DNA of 64,000 nt, from the NCBI RefSeq assembly GCF_050410775.1, contig NZ_CP191229.1; one strand, given 5' to 3'. Below the pieces are notes generated by a model. That model searched no databases. It was given only the letters and a program-made list of their open reading frames with translations, and was not told the origin of the DNA. A program made the translations under genes and the position numbers. Source of the DNA: Erwinia sp050410775 (GTDB taxonomy: Bacteria > Pseudomonadota > Gammaproteobacteria > Enterobacterales > Enterobacteriaceae). The number at the start of each line of letters is the position of its first letter. The stretch's first letter is position 1. This document shows positions 51,530 to 60,306 of the stretch, piece by piece.

Positions 51530-52552
51530 GTGGGACCGGTAATGTTAGACGTGCTCGGCTACGAGCTGGATGCGGAAGAGCGCGAAATTTTACAACACCC
51601 GCTGGTAGGGGGGCTTATCCTCTTTACCCGTAATTATCACGATCCCGCCCAGCTGCGGGAGCTGGTAAGGCAGATCCGGGAGGCCTCTCGTCATCGTCTT
51701 GTGGTGGCGGTGGATCAGGAGGGCGGGCGCGTACAGCGTTTCCGGGAAGGCTTCACTCAGCTTCCCGCTATGCAGGCCTTTGCCGCGCTGAACGACGAGG
51801 CTGATGCGGTGAAGCTGGCGCAGCAGGCAGGCTGGCTGATGGCGTCTGAAATGATCGCGATGGATATTGATATCAGCTTCGCGCCGGTGCTGGATATTGG
51901 TCACGTCAGTGCGGCCATAGGCGAACGCAGCTTCCACGAAGATCCGGAAATCGCCCTGAGAATGGCGGGCCATTTTATCGATGGAATGCATAGCGCTGGC
52001 ATGAAAACCACCGGCAAACACTTTCCCGGTCACGGTGCGGTCAGCGCCGACTCGCATAAAGAGACGCCGCGGGATAGCCGGAGCGAGGCGGAAATTCGCC
52101 GTCACGACATGCAGATTTTTAAGGCGCTGATTGCCGGGAAGAAACTGGATGCCATCATGCCTGCCCACGTTATCTATACTGAGGTGGATCCCCGACCGGC
52201 CAGCGGCTCGCCGCACTGGCTGAAAACGATTCTGCGCGGTGAGCTGGGCTTTGACGGCGTGATTTTCTCAGACGATCTGTCGATGGAAGGCGCAGCGATA
52301 ATGGGCAGCTATGCGGAGCGGGGGCAGGCTTCACTGGACGCGGGCTGCGATATGATTCTGGTGTGTAATAACCGCGCCGGCGCGGTCAGCATTCTTGATA
52401 ATCTGTCACCGATCAAGGCTGAACGCGTCACAACGCTTTACCATCAGGGAACATTTACCCGCCAGCAGCTGCTCGGTTCTTCACGCTGGAAAGCGGCGAA
52501 TCAGGCGCTGAGCGCGCTGCATTCGCGCTGGCTGGCGCACAAGAGCAGCTAA
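51530..52552 (+). CDS. nagZ: Beta-N-acetylglucosaminidase NagZ
   Basis: NagZ removes GlcNAc from 1,6-anhydro-muropeptides in the cytosol, a step in murein recycling and AmpC induction. The 340-residue family-3 glycosidase starts at GTG with AAGAGGTGAA upstream. It shows VAVDQEGGRVQRFREGFT, the KHFPGHGAVSADSH loop with the catalytic His, and VIFSDDLSMEGAAIMGSY with the nucleophile Asp. It matches E. coli throughout. Confidence 0.96.
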   Translation: MGPVMLDVLGYELDAEEREILQHPLVGGLILFTRNYHDPAQLRELVRQIREASRHRLVVAVDQEGGRVQRFREGFTQLPAMQAFAALNDEADAVKLAQQAGWLMASEMIAMDIDISFAPVLDIGHVSAAIGERSFHEDPEIALRMAGHFIDGMHSAGMKTTGKHFPGHGAVSADSHKETPRDSRSEAEIRRHDMQIFKALIAGKKLDAIMPAHVIYTEVDPRPASGSPHWLKTILRGELGFDGVIFSDDLSMEGAAIMGSYAERGQASLDAGCDMILVCNNRAGAVSILDNLSPIKAERVTTLYHQGTFTRQQLLGSSRWKAANQALSALHSRWLAHKSS

Positions 52553-52580
52553 ATGACTTAAGCAGAGAGGACGACGAGCG

Positions 52581-53123
52581 ATGATCATTTATCTGCACGG
52601 CTATGACTCAACCAGCCCGGGCAACCATGAAAAAGTGCTTCAGCTGCAGTTTATCGATCCTGACGTGCGGCTTCTAAGCTACAGCACGCAGCACCCTAAG
52701 CACGATATGCGTTTCCTGCTGAACGAAACGGATAAGCTTTTGCAGGGCGGTAATGATGAGCGTCCTCTTATTTGTGGCGTGGGGCTGGGCGGCTTCTGGG
52801 CCGAGCGGATCGGGTTTTTAAGCGATATCCGGCAGGTCATCCTTAATCCGAACCTGTGGCCGGAAGAGAACATGACCGGCAAAATTAACCGGCCAGAGGA
52901 GTATGTGGACATTGCGACCAAATGCGTCAGTAATTTCCGGGAAAAAAACCGCGATCGCTGCCTGACTATTCTTTCCCGCCAGGATGAGGCGCTGAACGTT
53001 CAGCGCTCGGCGGAGGCACTGCAAAGTTACTATGAAATTATCTGGGATGAGGTGCAGACCCATAAATTCAGCAATATCGCCCCGCATCTTCAGCGCATTA
53101 AGGCTTTCAAAAACCTCGGTTAA
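52581..53123 (+). CDS. ycfP: YcfP/YqiA-type alpha/beta-hydrolase-like protein
   Basis: This 180-residue protein of the UPF0227 family has a compact alpha/beta-hydrolase fold. MIIYLHGYDSTSPGNHEK opens it. The usual nucleophile elbow is replaced by GVGLGGFWAERIGFL, so there is Gly where an active serine would stand, as in E. coli YcfP; it may not be an active esterase. Conserved SRQDEALN and HKFSNIAPHLQRIKAF are visible. It is the last gene of the hinT group, ahead of ndh. Confidence 0.92.
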   Translation: MIIYLHGYDSTSPGNHEKVLQLQFIDPDVRLLSYSTQHPKHDMRFLLNETDKLLQGGNDERPLICGVGLGGFWAERIGFLSDIRQVILNPNLWPEENMTGKINRPEEYVDIATKCVSNFREKNRDRCLTILSRQDEALNVQRSAEALQSYYEIIWDEVQTHKFSNIAPHLQRIKAFKNLG

Positions 53124-53196
53124 TCCTCTCGCGGCAGGGCGCTGGCGAAGTAACTCACCGGGCGCTGTCGCGTCATTTAAGCGCATTCCTGAAAGT

Positions 53197-53210
53197 TTGA
53201 TGTGGATCAA
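53197..53210 (+). promoter_or_regulatory. FNR box upstream of ndh
   Basis: TTGATGTGGATCAA is a perfect TTGAT-N4-ATCAA FNR site, 134 bases before the ndh start. FNR represses ndh under anaerobic conditions in E. coli, so the same control is expected. Confidence 0.88.
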
Positions 53211-53343
53211 TTTTATCAGGACTGAGGTTTTCCCCCGTGCTATTCTGCCTTCAGATAGCGAATTAATGTCGCCAACCCTATGTTAATTAAGGATATTATT
53301 TTAACTTTTAATTAACTATTGGTTCACAATTTGAGGGGGTCGT

Positions 53344-54648
53344 TTGACTACACCAATGAAGAAGATTGTTATTGTCGGCGGAGGCGCCGGAGGTCTGGAA
53401 CTTGCCACCCAGCTGGGCCATAAGCTTGGCCGTAAGCATAAGGCAGAAATTACCCTGGTGGACCGCAATCACAGCCATCTGTGGAAACCGTTGCTGCATG
53501 AAGTGGCGACCGGATCGCTGGATGAAGGTATTGACGGCCTGAGCTATTTGGCACATGCCCGTAACCATCATTTCCAGTTCCAGCTAGGCACGCTGACCGA
53601 TCTTGACCGTGAAAATAAGCGCCTTCGCCTCTCGGAAATCCGGGATGCCCAGGGCGAGCTGCTGGTTCCCGAACGCGAGCTGGCCTATGACACGCTGGTG
53701 ATGGCGCTTGGCAGCACCTCGAATGACTTTGGTACGCCGGGCGTGAAGGATAATTGTATTTTCCTCGATAACCCGCACCAGGCGCGCCGCTTCCATAACG
53801 AAATGCTTAACCTGTTCCTGAAATTCTCCTCAAGCGAGGGCGGGCAGGGCAAAGTAAATATCGCCATCGTGGGCGGCGGGGCGACCGGCGTTGAGCTTTC
53901 TGCTGAGCTGCATAACGCCGTCAAACAGCTGCACAGCTACGGTTATAAAGGGCTGGACAATCAGACGCTGAACGTAACGCTGGTCGAGGCGGGTGAACGG
54001 ATCCTGCCTGCGCTGCCGCCGCGTATCTCTACCGCCGCGCACCAGGAGCTGACCAAGCTGGGCGTGCGCGTGCTGACGCAAACCATGGTGACCAGCGCGG
54101 AAGCGAAAGGGCTGAATACCAAATCGGGCGAGTTTATCGAAGCGGACCTGATGGTCTGGGCGGCCGGCATCAAAGCGCCTGACTTTATGAAGGAGATTGG
54201 CGGGCTGGAGACGAACCGCATCAATCAGCTGGTGGTGGAGCCAACGTTACAGACCACGCTCGATGCCGATATTTACGCGATTGGTGACTGCGCCTCCTGT
54301 GCGTTGCCTTCCGGTGGATTTGTGCCGCCGCGCGCGCAGTCTGCTCATCAGATGGCTTCCCGGGTATTGAGCAACATTCTGGCAGAGATGAAAGGGCAGC
54401 CGCAAAAGCCTTACGTGTATAAAGATCACGGTTCGCTGGTGTCGCTTTCACGATTCAGTACGGTCGGCAGCCTGATGGGCAACCTGATGCGGGGATCGAT
54501 GATGGTGGAAGGGCGTATTGCACGTTTCGTCTATATCTCGCTTTACCGGATGCACCAGGTCGCCCTGCATGGCTACTTCAAGACCGGGCTGATGATGCTG
54601 GTGGGCAGTATCAACCGGGTTATTCGTCCACGGCTGAAGCTGCACTAA
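53344..54648 (+). CDS. ndh: NADH dehydrogenase II
   Basis: Ndh is the non-proton-pumping, membrane-associated NADH:quinone oxidoreductase. The 434-residue product has the FAD motif IVIVGGGAGGLELATQLG and the NADH motif NIAIVGGGATGVELSAE. The quinone-site stretch DCASCALPSGGFVPPRAQSAHQM and a C-terminal amphipathic tail (YFKTGLMMLVGSINRVIRP) are also present. The start is TTG at 53344, giving the family start MTTPxKKI; GAGGGGG lies upstream. It is monocistronic with an FNR-controlled promoter. Confidence 0.96.
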   Translation: MTTPMKKIVIVGGGAGGLELATQLGHKLGRKHKAEITLVDRNHSHLWKPLLHEVATGSLDEGIDGLSYLAHARNHHFQFQLGTLTDLDRENKRLRLSEIRDAQGELLVPERELAYDTLVMALGSTSNDFGTPGVKDNCIFLDNPHQARRFHNEMLNLFLKFSSSEGGQGKVNIAIVGGGATGVELSAELHNAVKQLHSYGYKGLDNQTLNVTLVEAGERILPALPPRISTAAHQELTKLGVRVLTQTMVTSAEAKGLNTKSGEFIEADLMVWAAGIKAPDFMKEIGGLETNRINQLVVEPTLQTTLDADIYAIGDCASCALPSGGFVPPRAQSAHQMASRVLSNILAEMKGQPQKPYVYKDHGSLVSLSRFSTVGSLMGNLMRGSMMVEGRIARFVYISLYRMHQVALHGYFKTGLMMLVGSINRVIRPRLKLH

Positions 54649-54690
54649 ATCGATTCAACAAGAACAGTACCGCACTAATTTGAGTTAAAA

Positions 54691-54732
54691 GGCTTGCTGA
54701 TGATTCCACTGTCGTAAGCCTTTCTCTTTTTC
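54691..54732 (+). terminator. Terminator after ndh
   Basis: AAAGGCTT and AAGCCTTT arms with a long loop are followed by CTCTTTTTC, about 45 bases beyond the ndh stop. Confidence 0.7.
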
Positions 54733-54941
54733 AGCCCCTGGCTGCCGCGGCTCGGAAACCTCTTAAAAGCGTCCCGCTCAGAGCCATTGCCTCTATTTCC
54801 TCCTGTTATCTTATTGTCACATTTGGTCCTGATGCGCAAAATTTAACGCATCAGTCACGGCGCGTCGCGCACGCCGGGCACACAACTCTGCTGCGGCAGA
54901 CAATGCAGTATTGCGCGGTAACACTTTCAGGAGGGTGTCCT

Positions 54942-55481
54942 GTGAATAAATCAATGTTGGCGGGTATTGGGATTGGCGTGGCGGCAGCGCTTGGCGTCGC
55001 GGCTGTGGCAGGCATGAACGTTTTTGACCGCGGGCCGCAGTTTGCTCAGGTACTCTCTGCCACACCCATAAAAGAAACAAGCAGGAATCCGCGTCAGGAA
55101 TGTCGTAACGTTACGCTGACGCATCGTCGCGCCGTGCAGGATGAACACCGGATCGCCGGATCTGTACTTGGAGCGGTCGCAGGCGGCGTGCTGGGCCACC
55201 AGTTCGGTGGCGGACGCGGGAAAGATGTGGCGACCGTCGCGGGAGCGCTGGCGGGTGGCTATGGCGGCAATCAGGTACAGGGCGCTTTACAGGATCGTGA
55301 TACCTACACTACTACCGAGCAGCGTTGCAAAACGGTTTACGATAAGCAGGAAAAAACTATGGGTTACGATGTCACTTATCAGATTGGTGACCGTCAGGGT
55401 AAAATCCGTATGGACAACGAGCCCGGCGCCCGTATTCCGCTGAACAGCGATGGACAGCTGATCCTGAATAATCAGGCGTAA
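54942..55481 (+). CDS. ycfJ: YcfJ glycine-zipper protein
   Basis: YcfJ is a 179-residue protein with an N-terminal hydrophobic signal/anchor (about 4-22), a glycine-zipper 2TM segment (GSVLGAVAGGVLGHQFGGG and VATVAGALAGGYGGNQVQG) and a conserved C-terminal CKTVYDKQEKTMGYDVTYQ. It is envelope-located; its function is not defined, though it is stress-linked in E. coli. The start is GTG at 54942, because GGAGGGT lies 6-8 bases upstream and the protein then begins MNKSMLAGIGIG; the ATG at 54903 is not used. Confidence 0.93.
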   Translation: MNKSMLAGIGIGVAAALGVAAVAGMNVFDRGPQFAQVLSATPIKETSRNPRQECRNVTLTHRRAVQDEHRIAGSVLGAVAGGVLGHQFGGGRGKDVATVAGALAGGYGGNQVQGALQDRDTYTTTEQRCKTVYDKQEKTMGYDVTYQIGDRQGKIRMDNEPGARIPLNSDGQLILNNQA

Positions 55482-55548
55482 GCAAAGCATAAGCTCTGAC
55501 AGCGAACGTGCAGCGTCGCAGACCTCAGGCGAAGTAAAGCTGTGACAA

Positions 55549-55577
55549 TAAGCCTCATTTTTCTGATGGGGCTTTTT
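55549..55577 (+). terminator. Terminator after ycfJ
   Basis: AAGCCTCAT pairs with ATGGGGCTT (one G-T pair) across a short T-rich loop and is followed by TTTTT. Confidence 0.85.
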
Positions 55578-55946
55578 TACGTTTATCGCATTTTACCGGA
55601 AAAGGCTGCGGGGAGTTTCAGGGAGCAGGAGTCTTTATCCGGTCTCCGTAAGCCATTCATTTGTGATCTTAAACATTCATTTTCATCAGAAAATGGCGAA
55701 GCGGCTGGTAAGTTTTGTAGCCAATACAGAACTAACTACCTCTACTGCTGCTTTCAATGACTGAATGTTAATCCATGCCAGCTCTATTTATTATCGCCTG
55801 GTTAAGAAGAGAATAAATATAGTCTCATTTTGGAATGATTCACTACTCTTCTAATCTCTTTTCCTTTTCCAGTTTCCCTTTTTTTATTAGTGCTACCCTG
55901 AAGCGGGCCTTCAGGATCACTGATGGTCACTGGTAACGAAATAACA

Positions 55947-55960
55947 TTGATCTAAATCAA
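55947..55960. promoter_or_regulatory. FNR/CRP-family palindrome upstream of tssB
   Basis: TTGATCTAAATCAA is a perfect TTGAT-N4-ATCAA site, 260 bases before the tssB start in otherwise gene-free sequence. Binding by FNR is inferred from the match alone. Confidence 0.6.
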
Positions 55961-56219
55961 TATGATGTTAATTTTTAAACAATACCCCAGCATTTCTAGT
56001 TTTTTAGCGATAAGTATTCGCGTTTCATTTTAATGGCAGCCGGTTTTTCTGCTATGGCAGAATATTTTCCTGTTAACAGGTAAAAGAAAATTCTTAATAT
56101 TTTCATTTCCGTATATTGAAAAGAGTAAAGATTGATTATTGAAAGGGGGTTACTTTATTATCCCGTACAAAGGACTGTAGTGTAAAAATTCACAAAGTGA
56201 TAAACAGAGGGATGAGTAA

Positions 56220-56717
56220 ATGGCGGACAGCTTCCAGAGTGAAGTGCCTAAGGCACGTATTAATCTAAAACTCGACCTGCACACGGGCGGTGCGGCAAGA
56301 AAAATGGAATTACCGCTGAAATTACTGGTGACCGGTGATTTCAGCAATGGCCAGGAAAAGGCGCCCTTATCGGAACGCGCGAAATTGAACGTCAGTAAAA
56401 ATAACTTAAACAGCGTTCTTTCTGAATATTCCCCAAAAGTTAATCTCACCGTTGCAAATACCCTGGCCGGTGACGGCAGCGAAGAAAACGTCAGCCTCAC
56501 CTTCAGGGATATGAAAGACTTCGAACCTGAACAGGTGGCCCGCCAGATCCCCCAGCTTAAAGCCATGCTCGCCATGCGCAGTCTCCTCCGTGACCTCAAA
56601 GCCAACCTGCTGGATAACCAGGCGTTCCGGAAAGCGCTGGAAAATATCCTGCGCGATCCGGCCCTGAGCGCGGAACTCCGGGCCGAACTCTCTGCCCTGG
56701 CCCCGAAGCAGCCCTGA
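56220..56717 (+). CDS. tssB: Type VI secretion sheath small subunit TssB (VipA)
   Basis: TssB pairs with TssC to form the contractile sheath in the cytosol. The 165-residue protein shows PKARINLKLDLHTGGAA at the start, LPLKLLVTGDFS, the conserved LTFRDMKDFEPEQVARQIP and LRDLKANLLDNQAFRKALE; the C-terminal helix is the ClpV/TssC contact in the family. It is the first gene of the T6SS run, with tssC 39 bases downstream. Confidence 0.95.
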   Translation: MADSFQSEVPKARINLKLDLHTGGAARKMELPLKLLVTGDFSNGQEKAPLSERAKLNVSKNNLNSVLSEYSPKVNLTVANTLAGDGSEENVSLTFRDMKDFEPEQVARQIPQLKAMLAMRSLLRDLKANLLDNQAFRKALENILRDPALSAELRAELSALAPKQP

Positions 56718-56756
56718 ACGGCAACACCCTTTTAACGGATTAACGGAGGAATGCTG

Positions 56757-58298
56757 ATGTCTGTAAACAATGAAAATGTGGCCGGCGGTGAAAGCGTGGT
56801 GCTGACGCAGCCGGCAGGGGGCAGCGTGTACGCGTCCCTGTTCGAAAAAATCAATCTGAACCCCGTCTCTGAACTCAGCGCGCTCGACAGCTGGCAGGAT
56901 ACGCAGGCGATGTCCGACGCCTCCGCCGGCGAGCGCCTGACCGCCGGGGTGCAGGTTTTCCTGGAGTGCCTGCGTAAAGCGGGTTCGAAAGTGGAGCGGC
57001 TGGACAAAACGCTGATTGACCACCATATCGCGACGCTGGACCACCAGATCAGCCGCCAGCTGGATGCGGTCATGCACCATGAAGCCTTTCAGGCCGTGGA
57101 GTCCTTATGGCGCGGCGTGAAGTCGCTGGTGGATAAAACCGACTTCCGCCAGAACGTCAAAATCGAGCTGCTGGACCTCTCCAAAGACGATTTACGCCAG
57201 GACTTTGAGGACTCGCCCGAAATCATTCAGAGCGGGCTCTATAAACACACCTATATCGATGAGTATGACACCCCCGGCGGCGAGCCGGTCGGGGCGCTGA
57301 TTTCCGCCTTTGAGTTTGATGCCTCCGCGCAGGACGTGGCGCTGCTGCGCAATATCTCTAGGGTCTCGGCGGCGGCGCATATGCCGTTTATCGGCTCGGC
57401 CGGACCGCAGTTCTTCCTTAAGGACTCCATGGAAGAGGTCGCCGCGATTAAGGATATCGGCAACCACTTCGACCGCGCCGAATACATCAAATGGAAATCC
57501 TTCCGCGAGACGGACGACGCCCGCTATATCGGTCTGGTGATGCCACGCGTGCTGGGGCGCCTGCCGTACGGCCCGGATACCGTGCCGGTGCGCAGCTTCA
57601 ACTATGTGGAGGAGGTCAGGGGGCCGGATCACGACAGATACCTCTGGACCAGCGCCGCCTTTGCCTTTGCCGCCAATATGGTGAAAAGTTTTATCAGTAA
57701 CGGCTGGTGTGTGCAGATCCGCGGCCCGCAGGCGGGTGGCGCGGTGCAGGATCTGCCGATCCATCTCTACGATCTGGGCACCGGTAATCAGGTGAAGATC
57801 CCGAGTGAGGTGATGATCCCGGAAACCCGTGAGTTTGAGTTTGCCAGCCTGGGCTTTATTCCGCTCTCGTACTACAAAAACCGCGATTACGCCTGTTTCT
57901 TCTCGGCGAACTCCGCCCAGAAACCGGCGCTGTACGACACGGCGGACGCGACGGCCAACAGCCGCATCAACGCCCGACTGCCCTATATTTTCCTGCTGTC
58001 GCGCATTGCGCACTACCTGAAGCTTATCCAGCGTGAAAACATCGGCAGCACCAAAGACCGCCGTCTGCTGGAGCTGGAGCTGAACACCTGGGTGCGCGGT
58101 CTGGTCACCGAGATGACCGATCCGGGCGATGAACTTCAGGCCTCCCATCCGCTGCGCGATGCGAAAGTCACCGTGGAGGATATTGAGGATAATCCGGGCT
58201 TCTTCCGCGTACAGCTGTTCGCCGTGCCGCACTTCCAGGTTGAGGGGATGGACGTCAGCCTGTCGCTGGTGTCAAAAATGCCGAAGGCGAAAGCATAA
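56757..58298 (+). CDS. tssC: Type VI secretion sheath large subunit TssC (VipB)
   Basis: TssC forms most of the T6SS sheath together with TssB. The 513-residue protein has the conserved QLDAVMHHEAFQAVESLWRG, LLDLSKDDLRQDFEDS, YVEEVRGPDHDRYLW, a FIPLSYYKNRDYACFFSANS block, and VQLFAVPHFQVEGMDVSLSLV at the end. The start at 56757 is preferred over the ATG at 56751, because GGAGGA is too close to 56751 (1 base) but optimal for 56757. Confidence 0.95.
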   Translation: MSVNNENVAGGESVVLTQPAGGSVYASLFEKINLNPVSELSALDSWQDTQAMSDASAGERLTAGVQVFLECLRKAGSKVERLDKTLIDHHIATLDHQISRQLDAVMHHEAFQAVESLWRGVKSLVDKTDFRQNVKIELLDLSKDDLRQDFEDSPEIIQSGLYKHTYIDEYDTPGGEPVGALISAFEFDASAQDVALLRNISRVSAAAHMPFIGSAGPQFFLKDSMEEVAAIKDIGNHFDRAEYIKWKSFRETDDARYIGLVMPRVLGRLPYGPDTVPVRSFNYVEEVRGPDHDRYLWTSAAFAFAANMVKSFISNGWCVQIRGPQAGGAVQDLPIHLYDLGTGNQVKIPSEVMIPETREFEFASLGFIPLSYYKNRDYACFFSANSAQKPALYDTADATANSRINARLPYIFLLSRIAHYLKLIQRENIGSTKDRRLLELELNTWVRGLVTEMTDPGDELQASHPLRDAKVTVEDIEDNPGFFRVQLFAVPHFQVEGMDVSLSLVSKMPKAKA

Positions 58299-58315
58299 GG
58301 CAGGAGTAATCAGGG

Positions 58316-59653
58316 ATGAAGATTTATCGCCCGTTATGGGAAGACGGAGCCTTTCTGGCTCCGCAACAGTTTCAGCAGCAGGCGCTGTGGGATGCGCATG
58401 TGACCGACTCTGTCGCACGGATGGGGCTGGCCCATCCGTGGGGAGTGGTCGCTGCTGAGTTTGACGATGCCGGACTGGCATTGTCCCGTCTCAATGCGAC
58501 CCGTCTGGTAGTGCGGTTCGCAGATGGCACGCTGGTAGACACCGACCTGTCGGACAATCTGCCGCCAGTCTGTGACCTGTCGGCGGTAAACGGTCAGGAC
58601 GCTGTGGAGGTAGTTCTGGCGCTGCCGTTACTGAGCGCCAACGGCGGCAATCTCGATGACGGGCGCGACAGTGAGCGTCCCCGCCGCTGGAAAGCGGAGC
58701 GGGTCCCGGTGCAGGAGCTGGCCGGCAGCGAACGCGGCGAGCTGGCCATTCTTCGCCATGCGATGACGTTACGCCTCTCTTCACAGGAAAATGCCGCCTG
58801 GCTGACCTGTCCGGTGACGCGCCTTGTTCGTAATGCGCAGGGGCAATGGATCCGTGACATGACCTTCGTTCCACCCTTGCTTGCCCTGGCCGCATGCCCC
58901 TGGCTGGTGACAGAACTGCACGACGTCCTGAAGCGCTTGCAGGCGCGCCGCCAGCGTCTGATGGCTATGCGGCGTGAAAGCAATGAACGGATGGCCGATT
59001 TTGCAGTTGCGGATGTCTCCCTGTTCTGGCTGCTGAATGCCCTGAACAGCGCTGAGCCGGTACTGGCAGAACTGTTACAAAACCCCACCCGCCATCCGGA
59101 ACTGCTGTACCGGGAACTGGCTCGTCTGGCCGGCAGCCTGCTGACGTTTTCACTGGAGCATGACGCCGGTGATATTCCGCTTTACCGGCATGAGATGCCG
59201 GAGCAGGTGTTTCCGCCGTTGCTGGCGCTGCTTGATAAGCTGCTGGAGGCCAGCCTGCCATCCCGCGTGGTCAGTATTCATCTCGATCACCTTGAGCAGA
59301 TCTGGAAAGGCTCACTGCACGATGCCCGTCTGCGTGAAGGGGCTGATTTCTATCTTTCCGTTCGTTCCTCCATGCCGAACCATGAACTGCAGGTGAAGTT
59401 CCCACAGCTCTGTAAGGCTGGCAGCTTTGATGATGTCTCCGAGGTGGTGAACGTCGCTCTGAGTGGCATGGTGATCAAACCGCTTAGCCATGTCCCGGCG
59501 GCTATCCCATTGCGCCTTGAAAATCAGTACTTTGCGCTCGATTTGAGTACCGATGCCGCCCGGGCAATGCTGGAAACCGGTAGCTGTACCTTCTACACCC
59601 CGAAATCCCTGGGGGATGTGAAACTGGAACTTTATGCGGTACTGCGTACATGA
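58316..59653 (+). CDS. tssK: Type VI secretion baseplate protein TssK
   Basis: TssK links the baseplate to the membrane complex. The 445-residue product starts MKIYRPLWEDGAFLAPQQFQ, the family signature, and includes the conserved receptor-like C-terminal domain (KPLSHVPAAIPLRLENQYFA) and LDLSTDAARAMLETGSCTFY. AGGAGT lies before the start. It overlaps tssL by four bases (ATGA), so the two are translationally coupled. Confidence 0.94.
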   Translation: MKIYRPLWEDGAFLAPQQFQQQALWDAHVTDSVARMGLAHPWGVVAAEFDDAGLALSRLNATRLVVRFADGTLVDTDLSDNLPPVCDLSAVNGQDAVEVVLALPLLSANGGNLDDGRDSERPRRWKAERVPVQELAGSERGELAILRHAMTLRLSSQENAAWLTCPVTRLVRNAQGQWIRDMTFVPPLLALAACPWLVTELHDVLKRLQARRQRLMAMRRESNERMADFAVADVSLFWLLNALNSAEPVLAELLQNPTRHPELLYRELARLAGSLLTFSLEHDAGDIPLYRHEMPEQVFPPLLALLDKLLEASLPSRVVSIHLDHLEQIWKGSLHDARLREGADFYLSVRSSMPNHELQVKFPQLCKAGSFDDVSEVVNVALSGMVIKPLSHVPAAIPLRLENQYFALDLSTDAARAMLETGSCTFYTPKSLGDVKLELYAVLRT

Positions 59654-60303
59654 ACAGATCCGATCTCAGTCAGATAGAACGCATTTTTTACCCCGGCTGG
59701 CTGATGGCGAGCCAGCTGCGTGGCGGGCAGGAAGTCCGGGAGGGGGAGAGCCTCTATCGCCAGGCTCGTCGCCTGGTGGAGGAAGCCCGTCTCGCGCTGT
59801 CCGATGCCGGTTACAGCGAAACCCAGCGGGATCACATGATCTATGCGCTGTGTGCCCTGCTGGACGAAAGCGTGCTCAACCGGGGCACGGCCGATGATGG
59901 TTATCTGACCTGGCGCAGGGATCCATTACAGGCTCATTTCTTTGGCACCCTGAACGCCGGCGAGGAGCTGTGGGAGCGCATCCGCACGATCCTGAAAGAA
60001 ACAGCGCCGGATATGGCAGTGCTGACCTGTCTGTATCGCACCCTGCAACTGGGCTTTGTCGGCCAGTACCGGGCGCAGGATGATGAGCGTCGTGAGGATG
60101 TGATTCGCGCATTAGGTGAGCGGGTGCCTGCCTTTACCCTTGCGCAGGATGCACCGATTGTCGTCAGGGCTTCCCGTCTGCGCAGCGGCCGGCGTCTTTA
60201 CTGGTTGTCATGGGCAGCAGGCGCGGTGGTACTGGCTGCGCTCTGGTTCTTTCTCTCTTCATCCCTCACTGAACTGGTGAGTCAGACGGTCAGTCCGGGG
60301 TAA
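59650..60303 (+). CDS. tssL: Type VI secretion membrane protein TssL (DotU/IcmH type)
   Basis: TssL is an inner-membrane component that forms the trans-envelope channel with TssM and TssJ. The 217 residues comprise a cytosolic hook-shaped helical domain (RQARRLVEEARLALSDAGYS, MIYALCALLDESVLNRG, HFFGTLNAGEELWERI) and one C-terminal membrane helix (about 184-203). There is no peptidoglycan-binding extension; the following gene supplies a separate OmpA-type domain. TssM and TssJ are not in this window. Confidence 0.93.
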   Translation: MNRSDLSQIERIFYPGWLMASQLRGGQEVREGESLYRQARRLVEEARLALSDAGYSETQRDHMIYALCALLDESVLNRGTADDGYLTWRRDPLQAHFFGTLNAGEELWERIRTILKETAPDMAVLTCLYRTLQLGFVGQYRAQDDERREDVIRALGERVPAFTLAQDAPIVVRASRLRSGRRLYWLSWAAGAVVLAALWFFLSSSLTELVSQTVSPG

Positions 60304-60306
60304 GTG

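Larger units (their letters stand above)
55482..56219. other. AT-rich, gene-free boundary between ycfJ and the T6SS cluster
   Basis: About 740 bases with no supported gene. A ycfJ terminator lies at 55549-55577. An open frame at 55542-55760 runs through this terminator and resembles nothing. From about 55740 the sequence is noticeably AT-richer than both sides. A perfect FNR-type palindrome lies at 55947-55960. No tRNA, integrase or direct repeat was seen. Promoters for tssB are expected here. Confidence 0.6.

Noticed and set aside
55542..55760. 72-codon frame after ycfJ
   Set aside because: It reads through the ycfJ terminator hairpin, has no ribosome-binding site and resembles nothing.
56038..56060. 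Possible sigma-54 (-24/-12) promoter upstream of tssB
   Set aside because: TGGCAG and a later TGC are present, but the GG-to-GC spacing is about four bases too long.
55482..56219. tRNA or attachment site at the T6SS border
   Set aside because: No cloverleaf, integrase or direct repeats could be found.
57192..58232. 346-codon minus-strand frame
   Set aside because: Antisense shadow of tssC, which is conserved across its whole length.
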